A stretch of 64,000 nt of DNA from Fasciola hepatica (Eukaryota > Platyhelminthes > Trematoda > Plagiorchiida > Fasciolidae): positions 2,170,001 through 2,234,000 of the forward strand of contig CANUEZ040000071.1 in assembly GCA_948099385.1 (NCBI GenBank), read 5' to 3'. Below the pieces are notes generated by a model that saw only the letters and a program-made list of their open reading frames with translations, had not been told where the DNA came from and made no database searches. The translations under genes and the position numbers were made by a program. Of this stretch, positions 10,468 through 21,598 are shown one piece after another (position 1 is the stretch's first letter; each line of letters opens with the position of its first letter).

Positions 10468-10959
10468 ATGCAGCCTAATGGCATACACCTTGGACTACTG
10501 CCGGTAAGAATTAAGGCCGGAGAAAAGGAGGTTGTTGGATATGCTTTCCTTGACAATGGATCCGACACTACCCTCATTCGGGCCGAGGTCATACAACGTC
10601 TGGGTTTAGGTTTTCGAAACAGCCAGTTGACAATTAAGACTCTGGGGGGATCCAAAACAGCTAATGCGGTCAGTGACGCGTTCGAATTGATCGCACTGAA
10701 TGGCACCGATTCCGTCAGCATAGAGCAAGCTGTTGTTGTTGAGTCACTGCCCGTGCCCAAGCCCAGTTCCGATGATGAGTATAGGAAGTGGCCTCACTTG
10801 GAAGACCTACCTATAGAAACCGTAAATGAGGATGTACTGTTGCTTATCGGATGTGACGTACCCGAGGCTCATTGGGTTTTAGACCAGAGACTAGGCGGTG
10901 GTAAACATCCCTATGCAGTCCGCACGCTGTTAGGCTGGGTGGTATTTGGTCCGACCACC
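10468..10959 (+). pseudogene. BEL-2 aspartic protease domain
   Basis: This is continuous with gag in the same frame. The active-site region reads AFLDNGSDTTLIRAEV, where retroviral-type proteases have Asp-Ser/Thr-Gly; the middle residue here is Asn, whereas BEL-3 has DSG. The domain ends in LLIGCDVPEAHWVLDQRLGG and YAVRTLLGWVVFGP, the conserved linker to RT. Whether the Asn variant is functional cannot be told from the sequence. Confidence 0.75.
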
Positions 10960-12174
10960 TTCAAAAGGCATCAGTCCTTATCGGTGAACTGGGTGACTCA
11001 AAGCGAATCATCACCCATAAAAGAAATACAAAGGATGTATGATGCGGAGTTTGGGGACGTGCAGCTACTGGACAAGAGTGTTTCCATAGAGGACGCTCAA
11101 GTCATAAAATACGTCGAGGCCGAGACGCGGCATATACAGGGACACTTCATGGTTCCTCTGCCATGGAGGAAGGGTGTTGCGACAGGGCTCGGGAACCTGG
11201 AGTCTGCGCGAACGAGGTTGCTCAGTTTAAAACGTCGCCTGACAAACGACAAAAACCTGTGGATCAGATATACCAAAGCGATGGATCAAACCATAGCCAA
11301 GGGATACGCGATAAGGGTACCGTTGCATCAAATGAGCTGTGACTACAGACCTCGGTAGTACTTACCGCACCACGCTGTCTTAAACCCGAAAAAGCCTGAG
11401 AAGTTGCGTATTGTCTTGGATTGCGCGGCCAAACATAAGGGGCGGTCGCTAAATGACATGCTTTATCAAGGCCCTGATACTACTACTGATCTTGTGGGCA
11501 TACTTTTGCGATTCCGCAAGGAAAAGATGGCCGTTTCAGCGGACATAGAAGAAATGTTCATGCAGGTAAATGTGTCCGAAATTTACAGAAGTGCCTTGCG
11601 GTTCCTATGGTGGCCACAAGGAGACCTGTCACTGGTGCCGGAAGAATATCAGATGACGGCCCATCCCTTTGGGGCTACTTCTTCACCCTTCTGCGCCAAC
11701 TTCGCGTTATGCCGAGCTGCGAGGGATTTTGGGGTAGGTTATGAACCATCGGTCTTGCAAGCCGTAGAACGCAGTTTTTATGTCGATGATTGCCTTGCAT
11801 CCTTTGAAACTAGCGCTGAGGCTACTGCTTTTGCGACAGGGATAACTGCGTTATTGATGCACGCTGGTTTCAAGCTGAGGAAATGGGTATCCAATTCACG
11901 GAAGTTTATGGCCTTATCTCCAGACCCTGATTTGAATGCCAGTTCCGTTCGGCTACCTCAGCAGAACGACACCGGCCAGAGAGCACTGGGTGTCCAGTGG
12001 GATACGGTCACGGACGAATTTACGTTTCAGTTCCGGTTGCTTGATAGGCCTTTGACAAGAAGAGGCATACTTTCGAACGTCAGTTCCCTGTTTGACCCAC
12101 TTGGGCTAGTGGCTCCGCTATGTCTTCCGGCTAAGCAGTTGTTGCAGAGGTTATGCAGGACGAAATTAGGTTAG
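10960..12174 (+). pseudogene. BEL-2 reverse transcriptase domain
   Basis: The same frame continues through [59 protein letters not shown] and the catalytic [11 protein letters not shown] (YVDD at 11779-11790), then [20 protein letters not shown]. This is a full BEL/Pao RT. Stops interrupt it at 11356-11358 (TAG) and at its end, 12172-12174 (TAG). Frame is preserved across both. Confidence 0.85.
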
Positions 12175-12845
12175 GATAGCCCACTCAGTCCAGCAGATAC
12201 GAAGTTGTGGAATAATTGGGTATCATTCATGAACCACGTCGGTAAAATAAGAGTACCGAGGAGCATAATTAATGAGACCCAAAAAGAAATAGGATGCACT
12301 GAATTACATGTATTCTGCGATGCTTCAGAAACCGGATACGGTGCAGTGGCATACGCGAGGCGAATTCCCGTGGACGGAGCCCCATACTACGTGCTTCTAT
12401 GTAGTAAATCTCGAGTAGCACCTATCAAAACCGTTACTATTCCGAGGCTTGAGTTGGCGACAGCCGTCTTAGGTGTTCGATTGAGTGAGATGTTAAAACG
12501 AAGCTTGCCAGATTGTTTTGACCGAGCGTATTTTTGGACAGACTCGATGATCGTCAGGTACTACATAGAGAACACCGGGACGCGTTACAGTACCTTCGTC
12601 GCTAACCGATTAGCAATTATTCATCAGTATACTAACGTTTCCCAATGGCGGCACTTGCGATCGGAAGATAATATTGCTGATCTAGCCTCAAGAGGAATTT
12701 CAACCGAAGAGGAACTGAGGATATGGTTGAGAGGACCCTCGCCCTTGAACGACTATAATCCACCAGAATTGGTATTGTCTGTCCCACCGGATGGTGTGGA
12801 GACTAAGAAAGGGCAGGCTTTGGTGAATACGGCCAACCTGCAAGG
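12175..12845 (+). pseudogene. BEL-2 RNase H domain
   Basis: Same frame as RT. Motifs in order are LHVFCDASETGYGAVAY, RVAPIKTVTIPRLELATAV, AYFWTDSMIVRYYIE and RSEDNIADLASRG. These carry the acidic residues of RNase H1-type domains. The trailing linker has LRIWLRGPSPL. A frameshift near 12840-12850 moves the frame into the integrase reading. Confidence 0.8.
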
Positions 12846-14216
12846 ATTTGCTGAACGTGGGCAGCCTGTCGGCCGAAGACATAGAGAGGGCCAGGTTCAG
12901 AGTGATAACAGTAGTTCAAAGGGATTCATTTGGAGAGTTTTTACAGCGAGAACCACTTACAGATGAGCTATGCAAGGGTGCCTTGGGTTCCCTAAAAAAG
13001 CTATGCCCGATTGTATTGGGAAATCTTTTGTGTGTTGGCGGACGACTAAATTATGCTAAATATCCAAGTGCCTTTAAACACCCAGTTATTTTGCCGAACA
13101 GGCACCCGGTGACAGAACTCATTATCCGCCACCACCATAGTAGAGAAGGACATAGTGGCACCGCGCAAGTGCTTGCCGCAATCCGCGAGAGATACTGGAT
13201 TATCAATGGAATCGGCGCGGTCAAACGGGTAATAGGACGATGTTTCACTTGTCGTAGGCTGGCCGCCGTCGCCGGTCAGCAGTTGATGGCTCCTCTTCCT
13301 CCCTGTCGTGTGGAAAGGGGGCGGTATTGCTTCAGTTCGGTCGGAATAGATTACTTTGGTCCAATCCTTGTTCGTAGGGGTCGAGGGTCGGAAAAAAGAT
13401 ACGGCTGTCTATTCTCTTGTCTACAAACTCGAGCTACGCATTTGGAAATGACAGCCAGCTTAAGCACTGACTCGTTCATTATGTCACTCGTCCGTTTTGT
13501 TGGTAGACGTGGAACGCCGACAGAAATCTATAGCGACAACGGGTCGAATTTCGTGGGTGCAGTTACTGAGCTCAAAGGTCAGTTGAAGCGTTGGGATAGA
13601 CGGCGCATTAACGATCACCTAGCCAGTCAGGGTATAAGTTGGCACTTCAACCCCCCAGCATCGAGCCACCGAGGGGGCGTATGGGAGAGAATGATCCGTT
13701 CGGTACGCAGGTTGCTATCAGTGCTTTCGAAGGAACAGATAATGAGTGAGGAGACGTTACATACTTGCTTTGTTGAAGTCGAGAGGATATTGAATAATCG
13801 ACCGATAGTCCCACTTTTGTCCGATGACCAGAGCAGATTGGCTCTGACTCCGAGCAGTCTACTTCTGCTGAGGGGCGATTGCGGTATATTAGATAATGCT
13901 AATATGAGAGAACACTATTGTAGACGTTGGAAGCAGGTCAACCACTTTGCGAATAACTTTTGGCGCCGATGGGTGAGAGAATATGTCCCGACTCTGCAGG
14001 CCAGACAGAAATGGCTTTCAAAACATAGAAATCTTAGAAAGGGAGACAGTGTTTGTTGCTTCAGAGACCTTTGCGAGAGACAAGTGGCCCATGGGGATAA
14101 TTGAGGACGTAGAAGTTGATGCAGATGGACTCGTACGGACGGCCGTGGTCCGCACCAGCGAAGGAAAGCAACGGAGAGATGTAAGAAAAATTTGCTTGTT
14201 AGAAGGTGCCGACTAG
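12846..14216 (+). pseudogene. BEL-2 integrase and C-terminal DUF5641-like domain
   Basis: In the second frame there is an integrase zinc-binding part (H-x-H...IGRCFTCRR) and a catalytic core. DDE candidates are Asp in SVGIDYFGPIL, Asp in EIYSDNGSNFVGA and Glu in SHRGGVWERMIRS, with normal spacing. A second frameshift near 14045-14055 leads to ETVFVASETFARDKWPMG and the end of the DUF5641-like domain, with a TAG at 14214-14216. This is the only integrase in the window with all three core motifs. It would join element cDNA to host DNA if intact. Confidence 0.83.
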
Positions 14217-14414
14217 AAGCCGGGGTCGTAGGCTAGGGGGTATGCAGGCGTACTGCTGTAAGTCCTCGTATACCCCAAGGGAAGGGAGGTAGCAGGCGTA
14301 CTGCTGTAAGTCCTGTGAACTCCAGTGTCTCGGGAGCGTAAGTAGGAAGGGGGAGCCAGAACCGATTACTGTCTGAAACTGCCGTGAACGACTGGGAGGA
14401 ATTTTGGCGGCCGG
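14217..14414 (+). promoter_or_regulatory. BEL-2 3' UTR with 23-bp direct repeat and polypurine tract
   Basis: The short 3' UTR holds two exact copies of a 23-bp sequence beginning GCAGGCGTACTGCTGTAAG, at 14244 and 14292 (48-bp period). The tract GGGAGGAATTTTGGCGGCCGG at 14393-14414 ends immediately before the 3' LTR and matches the tracts of BEL-1 and BEL-3. Confidence 0.7.
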
Positions 14415-15127
14415 TGTAATGTCCATGTTGATTGAAAATTCCTCTTCTGCTCACATTCCTGTACTCTATGACCGATTTTGGACCGCCTTCTCTAACCCAC
14501 TTCATGCTGACACTGTTTTGTGGTCAACAATTATTCTACGCTTGGTGTACTTACTTTTTCTTTTTATGGTTGTGCTTTCTTATTGAGATTACTTTGAGGA
14601 CAGTTGGTACGGTAGTGAAAGGCACTGGTTCAACACAGTTTGTTTTATTACTCCTCGGTTTCGCTTTCTCGCTCACGTCGACTGACCGTAGACGTTCGGC
14701 TCGTTTACGTTGATTTTTGGCTGCCACGCTCAGGAAATTGTTCTTTGGGCCTGATTAAGCGTGGAGAACTTGTTCTATTTGTTTGGACTTCAGGACAGGT
14801 ATTTATTATTTACTCTTTTTGGCCAACTATTCCTCTTTTTACAGAATTTGTCCTATTTTTGATTAACTTTTTGGCTGGATAGTGACTGAGGCTCACTGTC
14901 AAAGGTATGATCATGTTTGTACTTGTATTTTTACTCGCTAATAGTACCGTAGAATTTGCAGAGCAATCGTGTTCTTGATTTGGGTTCTGCATCGATTTGG
15001 GCTACGCGTTGCTTTGAGGCTCCAAGGTGCTATCCAGAACGAGTGAAGCTTATAAGTCGGTGAATCGATAATTGAATCGTTGGTCAGGCTTCACCCGGAC
15101 CAGGACTTGAGCGTTTTGGTCTTTACA
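14415..15127 (+). repeat. BEL-2 3' LTR (713 bp)
   Basis: It starts TGTAATGTCC and ends CTTTACA, and is a direct repeat of 8284-8996 with a constant offset of 6131. Near-identity implies a recent insertion or recent gene conversion. Confidence 0.88.
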
Positions 15128-15334
15128 ATCACCACCTTTATATTCTATACCACTAGCTGAGGTACGTGAAATAGCACTGAGTGGACTGGCAGACCTAGCA
15201 ATGTCTAAGGAATCATTATCACCCAAAAATACCCCTTGGACTTCCCGGGTTAATTCCTGACCAGCTTCGGTTTGTCCTTGTCCTCTTCTTGGTATTTCTG
15301 ATTGATTTCCTCCTGGTGATTCCAAGTTGAGTAC
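15128..15334 (-). pseudogene. BEL-3 unit A gag N-terminal part, displaced by BEL-2
   Basis: On the minus strand the frame reads NLESPGGNQSEIPRRGQGQT and LGDNDSLDIARSASPLSAIS, identical in register to 28126-27920 of unit B. It continues across BEL-2 to 8283. The frame is already open inside the LTR, so the true start codon is uncertain. Confidence 0.7.
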
Positions 15335-15718
15335 TGTAACGGTTATTCCGACAGTGAGCAACGCGTAGCCAATTCAAAACGAATCCCAAAACCAGAACAA
15401 GATTGATTCGTAGTTTCTACGCTACTGGATTAACAAGTTATACGCATGTGAATATGTACAAACCTCAACTGTACGACCACAACGTCTAACAACGAAGATC
15501 AGAGTTCAACAAATGCCAATGTCAGGCACCACCGTCACGGCAGTTCAAGTTAAAGTCAAAATTGTGTCACTTCACGTGAGCAAAATGTAAACAAATGTTG
15601 AAGTGTAGTGATTGATGCATGTCGTATTTGTTCCAGGGTCAATAAAATAAAGAGGATAGTCCCTACAATACAAGTATATGACAATGACCAGGGAGGATTT
15701 CCAAGCATGTACGTTACA
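15335..15718 (-). repeat. BEL-3 central LTR shared by units A and B (384 bp)
   Basis: In plus orientation it starts TGTAACGG and ends ACGTTACA, a short terminal inverted repeat. It serves as the 5' LTR of unit A and the 3' LTR of unit B. A unit B polypurine tract abuts it on the right and unit A gag on the left. Confidence 0.85.
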
Positions 15719-16292
15719 CCGCCTACCAAATCCTCCCGTGAATCGGTCAACATTCAAGGAGTAAATAGGGGTACTGATTCGCCCCAACCTACCCAGGCCC
15801 TAAATCAGTGCATACGCAGGTCGCTATGGATTTCGTCTATCGTTGGCCGATCGCAGACACGCTTGCGGGTTCCTTGAGGTTATGCTCCATCTCATGACGT
15901 CTCAGAGTTTCTTCTGAGAATGATACGACACTATCCGTATACAAAAAAGGACTTTGATATGATCGGGATGCGTAGACAGATCACGAAATGTGGATGAAAA
16001 GGCTGCCTGAACAAGAGTAAAGTACGTGGCAAGATGAAGACTGAGGATTCGTGATGAAAAATAGAGATGGCTACAGGTTACTTGAATACCAGGGGGCCAA
16101 AGTGTGTTGTTATCACATTATAGTTATGTTTGACTCACATCTTATATACAGTCGCACACAGGTTGAATAATAATACGACTAGGTCACGGAAAAAGAGATA
16201 TTTTTACAAGAGGTCAGTATGTGCTTGTGTAAGAGTTTTCGCTACTTCACAAAAACAATGTCGTGTCGCGTGATAAACCAAGGTTTGGACAA
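15719..16292 (-). other. BEL-3 unit B polypurine tract and 3' non-coding region
   Basis: This copies 3952-4525. The polypurine tract is at 15719-15738. No integrase is encoded here either. Confidence 0.65.
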
Positions 16293-16939
16293 CTAACTCC
16301 ATAATAAATCGTTAACGCTGTATGAAATTAAACACAAATATACCTCAAAGACGGTGTGAAGGGTTGGGTCCCACTGGAGAATACATGAGGAATAATAAAT
16401 AAATTCGGCTTCATTTGGTATCAGCAGACATGGTTTTGGCTTGGTTTTAGCCAGTATCAGTCTTTTGATCTCGATACGGCCTTCATCGGCCTTAGGTATT
16501 ATTAGCGTTGGCCACATTTCTTTAGCTGCCGTTAGGAAGTTGGGTCCCATTGTCCACATCCGCAACTTCTCTAGTGTTTTCAGGCCTCTTTAGGAGAAGT
16601 CGGCTGGGTTACCGGGGGATTGCACATAGTGCCGTTGATTGGTTTTAGTCGATTGGTGGTTATAGTGAGTCTGATAGCCACGAAGGTGATAAAGCGAGTG
16701 GTAATGTTGTTTATGTAATTAATTACCGTGGCTGAGTCCGTCCAAAAGTTTGGTTCCCAGTTTATCCGGCCGAAGCATCTCCCAATCGGCATCGCGGCTT
16801 TCACGGCCAGTACTGCTGCCGTCAGTTCCAGCTTCGGAATGGGCACCGTTTTCAGTGGAGCCACCCTCGCCTTTGCGAATATTATCTGGCTGTGCCGCCC
16901 ACAATTTGCGTCAACCCAGCAGCCGTAATTAACTATACC
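16293..16939 (-). pseudogene. BEL-3 unit B RNase H remnant
   Basis: It matches 4526-5172 with isolated substitutions only. The same frameshifts and the same premature stop are present, showing that the damage is inherited from a common parent rather than acquired separately. Confidence 0.7.
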
Positions 16940-16944
16940 GTGGC

Positions 16945-18221
16945 CTATTTCTCATGAATCAGAAAGAAGTGTTGTTGGGCGTCGTTTGTGCACTTGATTC
17001 CTGTTAGGCATCTTTGAATTTTGATCTCACCAAGTTGCTCCAGGCTGTGCAGCCAGTCGCGCCATCGCTTATCGTTGTCATCCTGGAGAGGTTCGTCCCA
17101 ACCCGCCCCAATCTGGCACAGCGATTGCAGCAAGCACTTTCCCGGTAACAACCATGGAGAAACGAAACCTAGGGGATCATAGAAGCTTGAGACTGATGGT
17201 AGGATTCCTCTCCGTGTGACTGGTCGTTTGGGTAGGTCCAGAGTGAAAATGAATTCGTCACCTCTGGGTTTCCATTGAAGACCAAGCGTGCGCTCCGTTT
17301 GTGAAGAGGATCCCAAAAGCTCTCTCGTGCGCCCCATTTTACCGGACTTCGGGATAACATTGAGCACCCCTTGGCTGTTTGAAGTCCATTTAGCGGGGTC
17401 GAATCCCCCGGTCTTTAGAGTGGCGATCAATTCGATTATATGGAGAATAGAAGCATTTGGGTCGTCAAAGGAACACAGAAAATCGTCCACGTAGAAGTGG
17501 TCTATTGCTCTTCCTAGCAAATCGCCGGTGCCGATAAAACTCTTGAGGGTTTCCCGGAGGGCAAAATCAGCACAGAAGGGGGATGATACCATCCCAAAGG
17601 GATGGACGGTCAGCCTGTACTCGTCAGGTGCGCGACTTGTGTCTTCTTCAGGTCACCAGAGAAGACGAAAGGCGTTTCTATCTTTAACGGGCAACTTCAC
17701 TTGTAGAAACATTTCACGCATGTCCGCAGAGACGACTACTTTTCCTAGCCGAAAACGACATAAAACCTCGACTAGTGGTGTTGTCCAGTCTGGGCCCTGT
17801 AGTATGTGGTCGTTAAGTGACACGCCGTGACATTTCGCGTCACAGTCGAAAACCACTCTGACCTTCGCCGGTTTCTTTGGATTCACGACCGGGTGGTGGG
17901 GTAGGTACCACCTCAAATTTGCGCTGATAACCGCTGTATCCATTCTTTCTATATAACCCAAGTCGATGTTCCGTTGCATGGCTCGCGTATATTTTATCCT
18001 TAATTGTGGTTCTCGAATTAGCCTGGTTTTGAGGAAGCATAACCTTTTCAGAGCCATTTGTCGACTGTTTGGTATAGGTTTCATGTTGGGTCTCCACGGG
18101 ACAGGCACCTCGAAACGATCTATTACATACTTAGCGGTCTTGGTTACCATTCGCAAATCCGGCCTATCTTCTCGTAATGGGGCATCTCTATCAATGGCCA
18201 GGTCGGCAAATTCGGCGTTAT
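16945..18221 (-). pseudogene. BEL-3 unit B reverse transcriptase remnant
   Basis: Copy of 5178-6454, with the YVDD box in FYVDDFLCSFDD near 17502 and the same in-frame TGA at about 17653. One difference changes VVFDCAAK of unit A to VVFDCDAK, next to the conserved cysteine. Confidence 0.8.
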
Positions 18222-18357
18222 AATAATAATGGTATATTTCTCGACCATGGTCAAGACGCATGCGCAAGCAAATGATCATGGTGTACAACGTTACTCAAAA
18301 CAATGAACTATACACGGATTTCAAGAAAGCGAGTGGAGTCGTCAGAAGCAAAACAGT
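18222..18357 (-). mobile_element. LINE 3'-end fragment inside BEL-3 unit B pol
   Basis: Identical in position and content to 6455-6590, including the ATT-repeat tail. It marks an insertion into the ancestor of both units. Confidence 0.65.
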
Positions 18358-18893
18358 TGTTGGAATGTCTGTTCAATGTTCGCCGTTTCCACCGAGGTGT
18401 AGTTGATTTGGATTTGTTTGCCCCATCTTCCATCTATACTACCATATAAAGTCCAGCCGAATATAGTGCGTACAGCATACGGTGCTTTGCGGCTTCCTAT
18501 CCTTTGATCCAGGACCCAATGCGCTTCCGGTACATCACAACCGGTCAGCAGATCAATTTCGTTATTCTGCCACTCCTCGATCGTAACTCCGTCGAGATGC
18601 GGCCACTGAGTCAGAATCGATTGCATTGACTGAGGTGCTCCCATCGGCAGGTCCTTTATGGTGAATGCTTCTAGATTATCCGCTCTATCGTTGTTGACCA
18701 AGGAAACGAGCTGTGGGTGCAGTTTGGTCGACTGGATGACTTCGGCACCACTCATTGTGCTCACTTCTAATGAAGATTGATTCCCTCTGATCCTATATCC
18801 CTCTGCAAACTCCTCTCTTACTAGCGTGGCATCCGAACCACTATCTACAAAGGCCAACAGACTTGTAACCCCAACCGGGGTTTTTTGTGCCAA
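18352..18893 (-). pseudogene. BEL-3 unit B aspartic protease remnant
   Basis: Copy of 6585-7126 with the DSG active site in FVDSGSDATL. It is bounded by the same frameshift upstream and the same LINE-tail stop downstream. Confidence 0.7.
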
Positions 18894-19826
18894 CTGCTAT
18901 TACTCCCAGGCGAGTGGGATTGTTAGTGGAGCGAGACACTGAACAGACCACACATGGCTTCGGGGTTTCTTTGGCATTCAAAACCTGGCATTTGTGAAGT
19001 AGGCAATGGTGTTTCCCATGGCATCCATCCTGACTACAACTGGGTTTCGTTCGGCACATCGCTGCTCAATGTGAATCGTTGAGACACACGAAGCACGTGC
19101 CCAGTCTCAGCCACTTCCCATCTTTCGTCGACTTCCACGTTGCGGAAGCGAGGGCATTCCGCTGGACAATGAGGCGCCCCACAAACTTTACACACCAGCA
19201 AGTTTTCACCTTCGCGAGATAATGCGAGTGTGTTTGCACATGGTTGGCTTCTACTCGGTTCCCTGGTCCAGCTTTGCGTCGTCATAATCCTAGGTAATTT
19301 GCTCGTCTCGCGCACAACTTGACCGAAACGACTGTTTGCTACTCGGGCATGACGGTCTATAAACTGCGTCAGGTCTCTAAATGTGGTTTCTCGCCCAAAT
19401 CTACTGGTCCCTTCGGCTTCCCCGGCCCATCTACCCTGTAGTTTTGTTGGTTAACTGCGCACTATGAACTCCAATGTGTGTAGTGCGTTCAGGTCTGATC
19501 GGTAATCTGGGTGATTCAATGCGATGCTGCGGTTCTGCATTTTTATCACAAGGCTGGCTAGAGAGCCCGAATCGCCTTTGGAGCGTTTTGTCCCTGATAG
19601 TACAACAATGATCAAATTCCGGGTGACTTTAAATGGTTTCCCAAATAGGTTTTTCAGAATTCCATGTGCCCGAGTGTAACCATCTTTGGAATCCAGCATC
19701 AAGCGCCCGTTAATTTCTTCCATGGCCCTCCCACGACAGTGATGCAGTAAATACAGGAATCTCTGTCCTGGATCGGATACTCTCCCCTCCACAAAGTTCT
19801 CGTACTGCTTAACGAACTTACAGTAC
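18894..19826 (-). pseudogene. BEL-3 unit B gag remnant, left of the LINE
   Basis: Copy of 7127-8059, with the Gag core and zinc-knuckle regions. It breaks off abruptly at 19826, where the LINE 5' end begins. The N-terminal remainder of gag lies at 27042-28126. The last 659 bp (19168-19826) recur at 27042-27700. Confidence 0.75.
19168..19826. repeat. Left copy of the 659-bp duplication flanking the LINE
   Basis: This runs from AATGAGGCGCCCC to CTTACAGTAC and is repeated at 27042-27700 in direct orientation with two substitutions seen by eye. It abuts the LINE 5' end exactly, and its partner abuts the LINE 3' tail exactly. Confidence 0.85.
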
Positions 19827-20014
19827 GTTTGGCGTACTGTTATCGATATAGTTTTCATTCATGTGTCTTAGGAAATACTAAAAATCATAGTTTCTTAGGG
19901 TATTCCGTTATTCCATAGAAATTGGGGTATTTTTTCCTAGTGGTAAATTCTAACCCAGCCCTATTTTGCCGTTACTTTTCCGCCTCATTCACAGCATCTT
20001 TTTGATCTTTCAAA

Positions 20015-21565
20015 ATGCCACATGTAGCAAAGAAGACTTCCAATACTACCCCGTCCACTCATACCCCGGTTACTAGGAAAAATAGGATTCTCCAAACTCC
20101 CGTGGCCCTAAAACAATGTTCGGTTGACCTCTGTGATTGTGTAGGCTTGGCGACGGAAAGAACAGCTGTTCTAGGACGAAGTATTTCAGATATAAAGTCT
20201 CAGCTTCTGAATTTGGAAGATACGATATCTAAACTCGCCCCCTTACTGTGCATCACTGAAAGCATCGAAAATTCCACCTTTCATAACCTGAGAACTGCGG
20301 GCCGCTTTATCGACTCTGTTGCATCTGAAGTTCTCATAAGAGTGAGGAACTCTCGTAATGCAGTCGTGTTTAACGTCCCAAAGAGAATACCTCTGGAGCA
20401 TGTCAAGCACACACTGTTGAATGCATGTGGTATGGCCCACCTTCCTTGTCAAATAACAAGGCTGCGTAAGCGCGTTCAGCGCTTCAACTGTCTAATCCTT
20501 ATGCGATTTGCAGATGATCTATCTGCCAAAGGATTCATAAAAATGCGTTGCACTATAGCTTCGAATTCTCCTTATAAAAACATAAAAATAGCCGAAGATA
20601 CAACCCCACTTCAAAAGGAAATTACCAGATCTCCTTCGACTTTCCCCACTAGAACGACGCCTGATAGTTCTGAGCCTTCGACACGGACGGCGGGTCGCTC
20701 CACAGCTCCTTCTCAAGGCCCTACTGCTTTATCTTCACACGCGCCTCTTGCCTCTTCACAACCGCCCACTGCCTCCTCATCTGCTCCCGTACTGAAATCT
20801 TTGAAATCTAATCCCATTACTGTTGATCTAGACATTTCCGCTTCTCCCCTTTTACTGCCACCCAGTAAGAGACGCCAACTATTGCCTCGCTCTCCCACCT
20901 CATCGCCTGTTGGATACACCCCGAATTCTAACTCGCCCTCTGTTCCCTCCGGTGATAAACTACTCGCCGTCCAGAGGAATAGGTCTAACAGTCTTCCTAT
21001 CCTTCTCACAAGCCCCTCCCTCATTCAACTGTCTCCTCTTAAATCAACTCGCCTTAACTCACTGAATAAGGTTTTGACCTTAGAAAATACCCCTTGCTCC
21101 AATGCATCGGTGATCCCTACAAATTCACCGTGCTCACTGCCTGTCATTACCAAAACACGGCCCCCACACGCCGTCCAATCTGCCTCACGTCGTACTTCTC
21201 GCCTAACAACTATCTCCACTGCTCCTGCTTCTAACTGCTCCATATTTGGTGTTCCACCCAACTTGAGTTACCCCTCCCACAATGTGCAGCTTAATCTACC
21301 ACCCTACAGCCCTATTTCTCACACATTTTCAACCCTGCCCTCTGCACCCCCCTTCAGCCAATACTCGATTCCAACTGGCCGGTATTTCTCGACTGCCCCT
21401 AATCACCCCTGTCTGATATCGACCCGCCAAACCCCACAGGTTTTTTCCTTTGCTCCAATGTTTCCCTTTACGTTGATGCCCAGTCTCTCTACCTCTCAGC
21501 AGCCCTTCTCGCTGCAACATTTGATCCAGCTTGGCTGGAAGCCACCCCATCTGAACCTCCACTAG
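20015..21565 (+). CDS. LINE ORF1 protein, 516 aa, intact
   Basis: The frame starts at an ATG in the context CAAAATG and is uninterrupted to TAG at 21563-21565. Residues about 40-85 include a heptad-like helical segment (SISDIKSQLLNLEDTISKLA). Residues about 105-190 (RNAVVFNVPKRIPLEHVKH, CQITRLRKRVQRFNCLILM) have the look of the RRM-type nucleic-acid-binding fold found in many LINE ORF1 proteins. Residues about 205-516 are very rich in Ser, Pro and Thr and look disordered. In the family, ORF1 proteins bind the element RNA and help form the RNP. The assignment rests on position and composition rather than a sharp motif. Confidence 0.75.
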   Translation: MPHVAKKTSNTTPSTHTPVTRKNRILQTPVALKQCSVDLCDCVGLATERTAVLGRSISDIKSQLLNLEDTISKLAPLLCITESIENSTFHNLRTAGRFIDSVASEVLIRVRNSRNAVVFNVPKRIPLEHVKHTLLNACGMAHLPCQITRLRKRVQRFNCLILMRFADDLSAKGFIKMRCTIASNSPYKNIKIAEDTTPLQKEITRSPSTFPTRTTPDSSEPSTRTAGRSTAPSQGPTALSSHAPLASSQPPTASSSAPVLKSLKSNPITVDLDISASPLLLPPSKRRQLLPRSPTSSPVGYTPNSNSPSVPSGDKLLAVQRNRSNSLPILLTSPSLIQLSPLKSTRLNSLNKVLTLENTPCSNASVIPTNSPCSLPVITKTRPPHAVQSASRRTSRLTTISTAPASNCSIFGVPPNLSYPSHNVQLNLPPYSPISHTFSTLPSAPPFSQYSIPTGRYFSTAPNHPCLISTRQTPQVFSFAPMFPFTLMPSLSTSQQPFSLQHLIQLGWKPPHLNLH

Positions 21566-21598
21566 CCTCAACATCAACATATTCCCCTTTGACCCTAA

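Larger units (their letters stand above)
8284..15127 (+). mobile_element. BEL-2: complete BEL/Pao LTR retrotransposon (6844 bp)
   Basis: Two 713-bp LTRs (8284-8996 and 14415-15127) differ at only about two positions and bound one gag-pol region. The element sits inside unit A gag. The flank before it ends ATCAT and the flank after it begins ATCAC. Removing the element plus one of these 5-bp copies restores the order seen in the uninterrupted copy at about 27918. A 5-bp target duplication with one mismatch fits BEL/Pao integration. Despite the near-identical LTRs the coding region has four in-frame stops and two frameshifts. Confidence 0.88.

Noticed and set aside
9565..12174. In-frame stops in BEL-2 as evidence for an alternative genetic code
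   Set aside because: TAA, TGA and TAG all occur, the same codons end other frames normally here, and frameshifts are also present. Ordinary decay or sequencing error is simpler.
20243..21580. Chain of long open frames on the minus strand opposite LINE ORF1
   Set aside because: They mirror the Ser/Pro-rich, pyrimidine-rich ORF1 on the plus strand. No start context, motif or repeat supports them.
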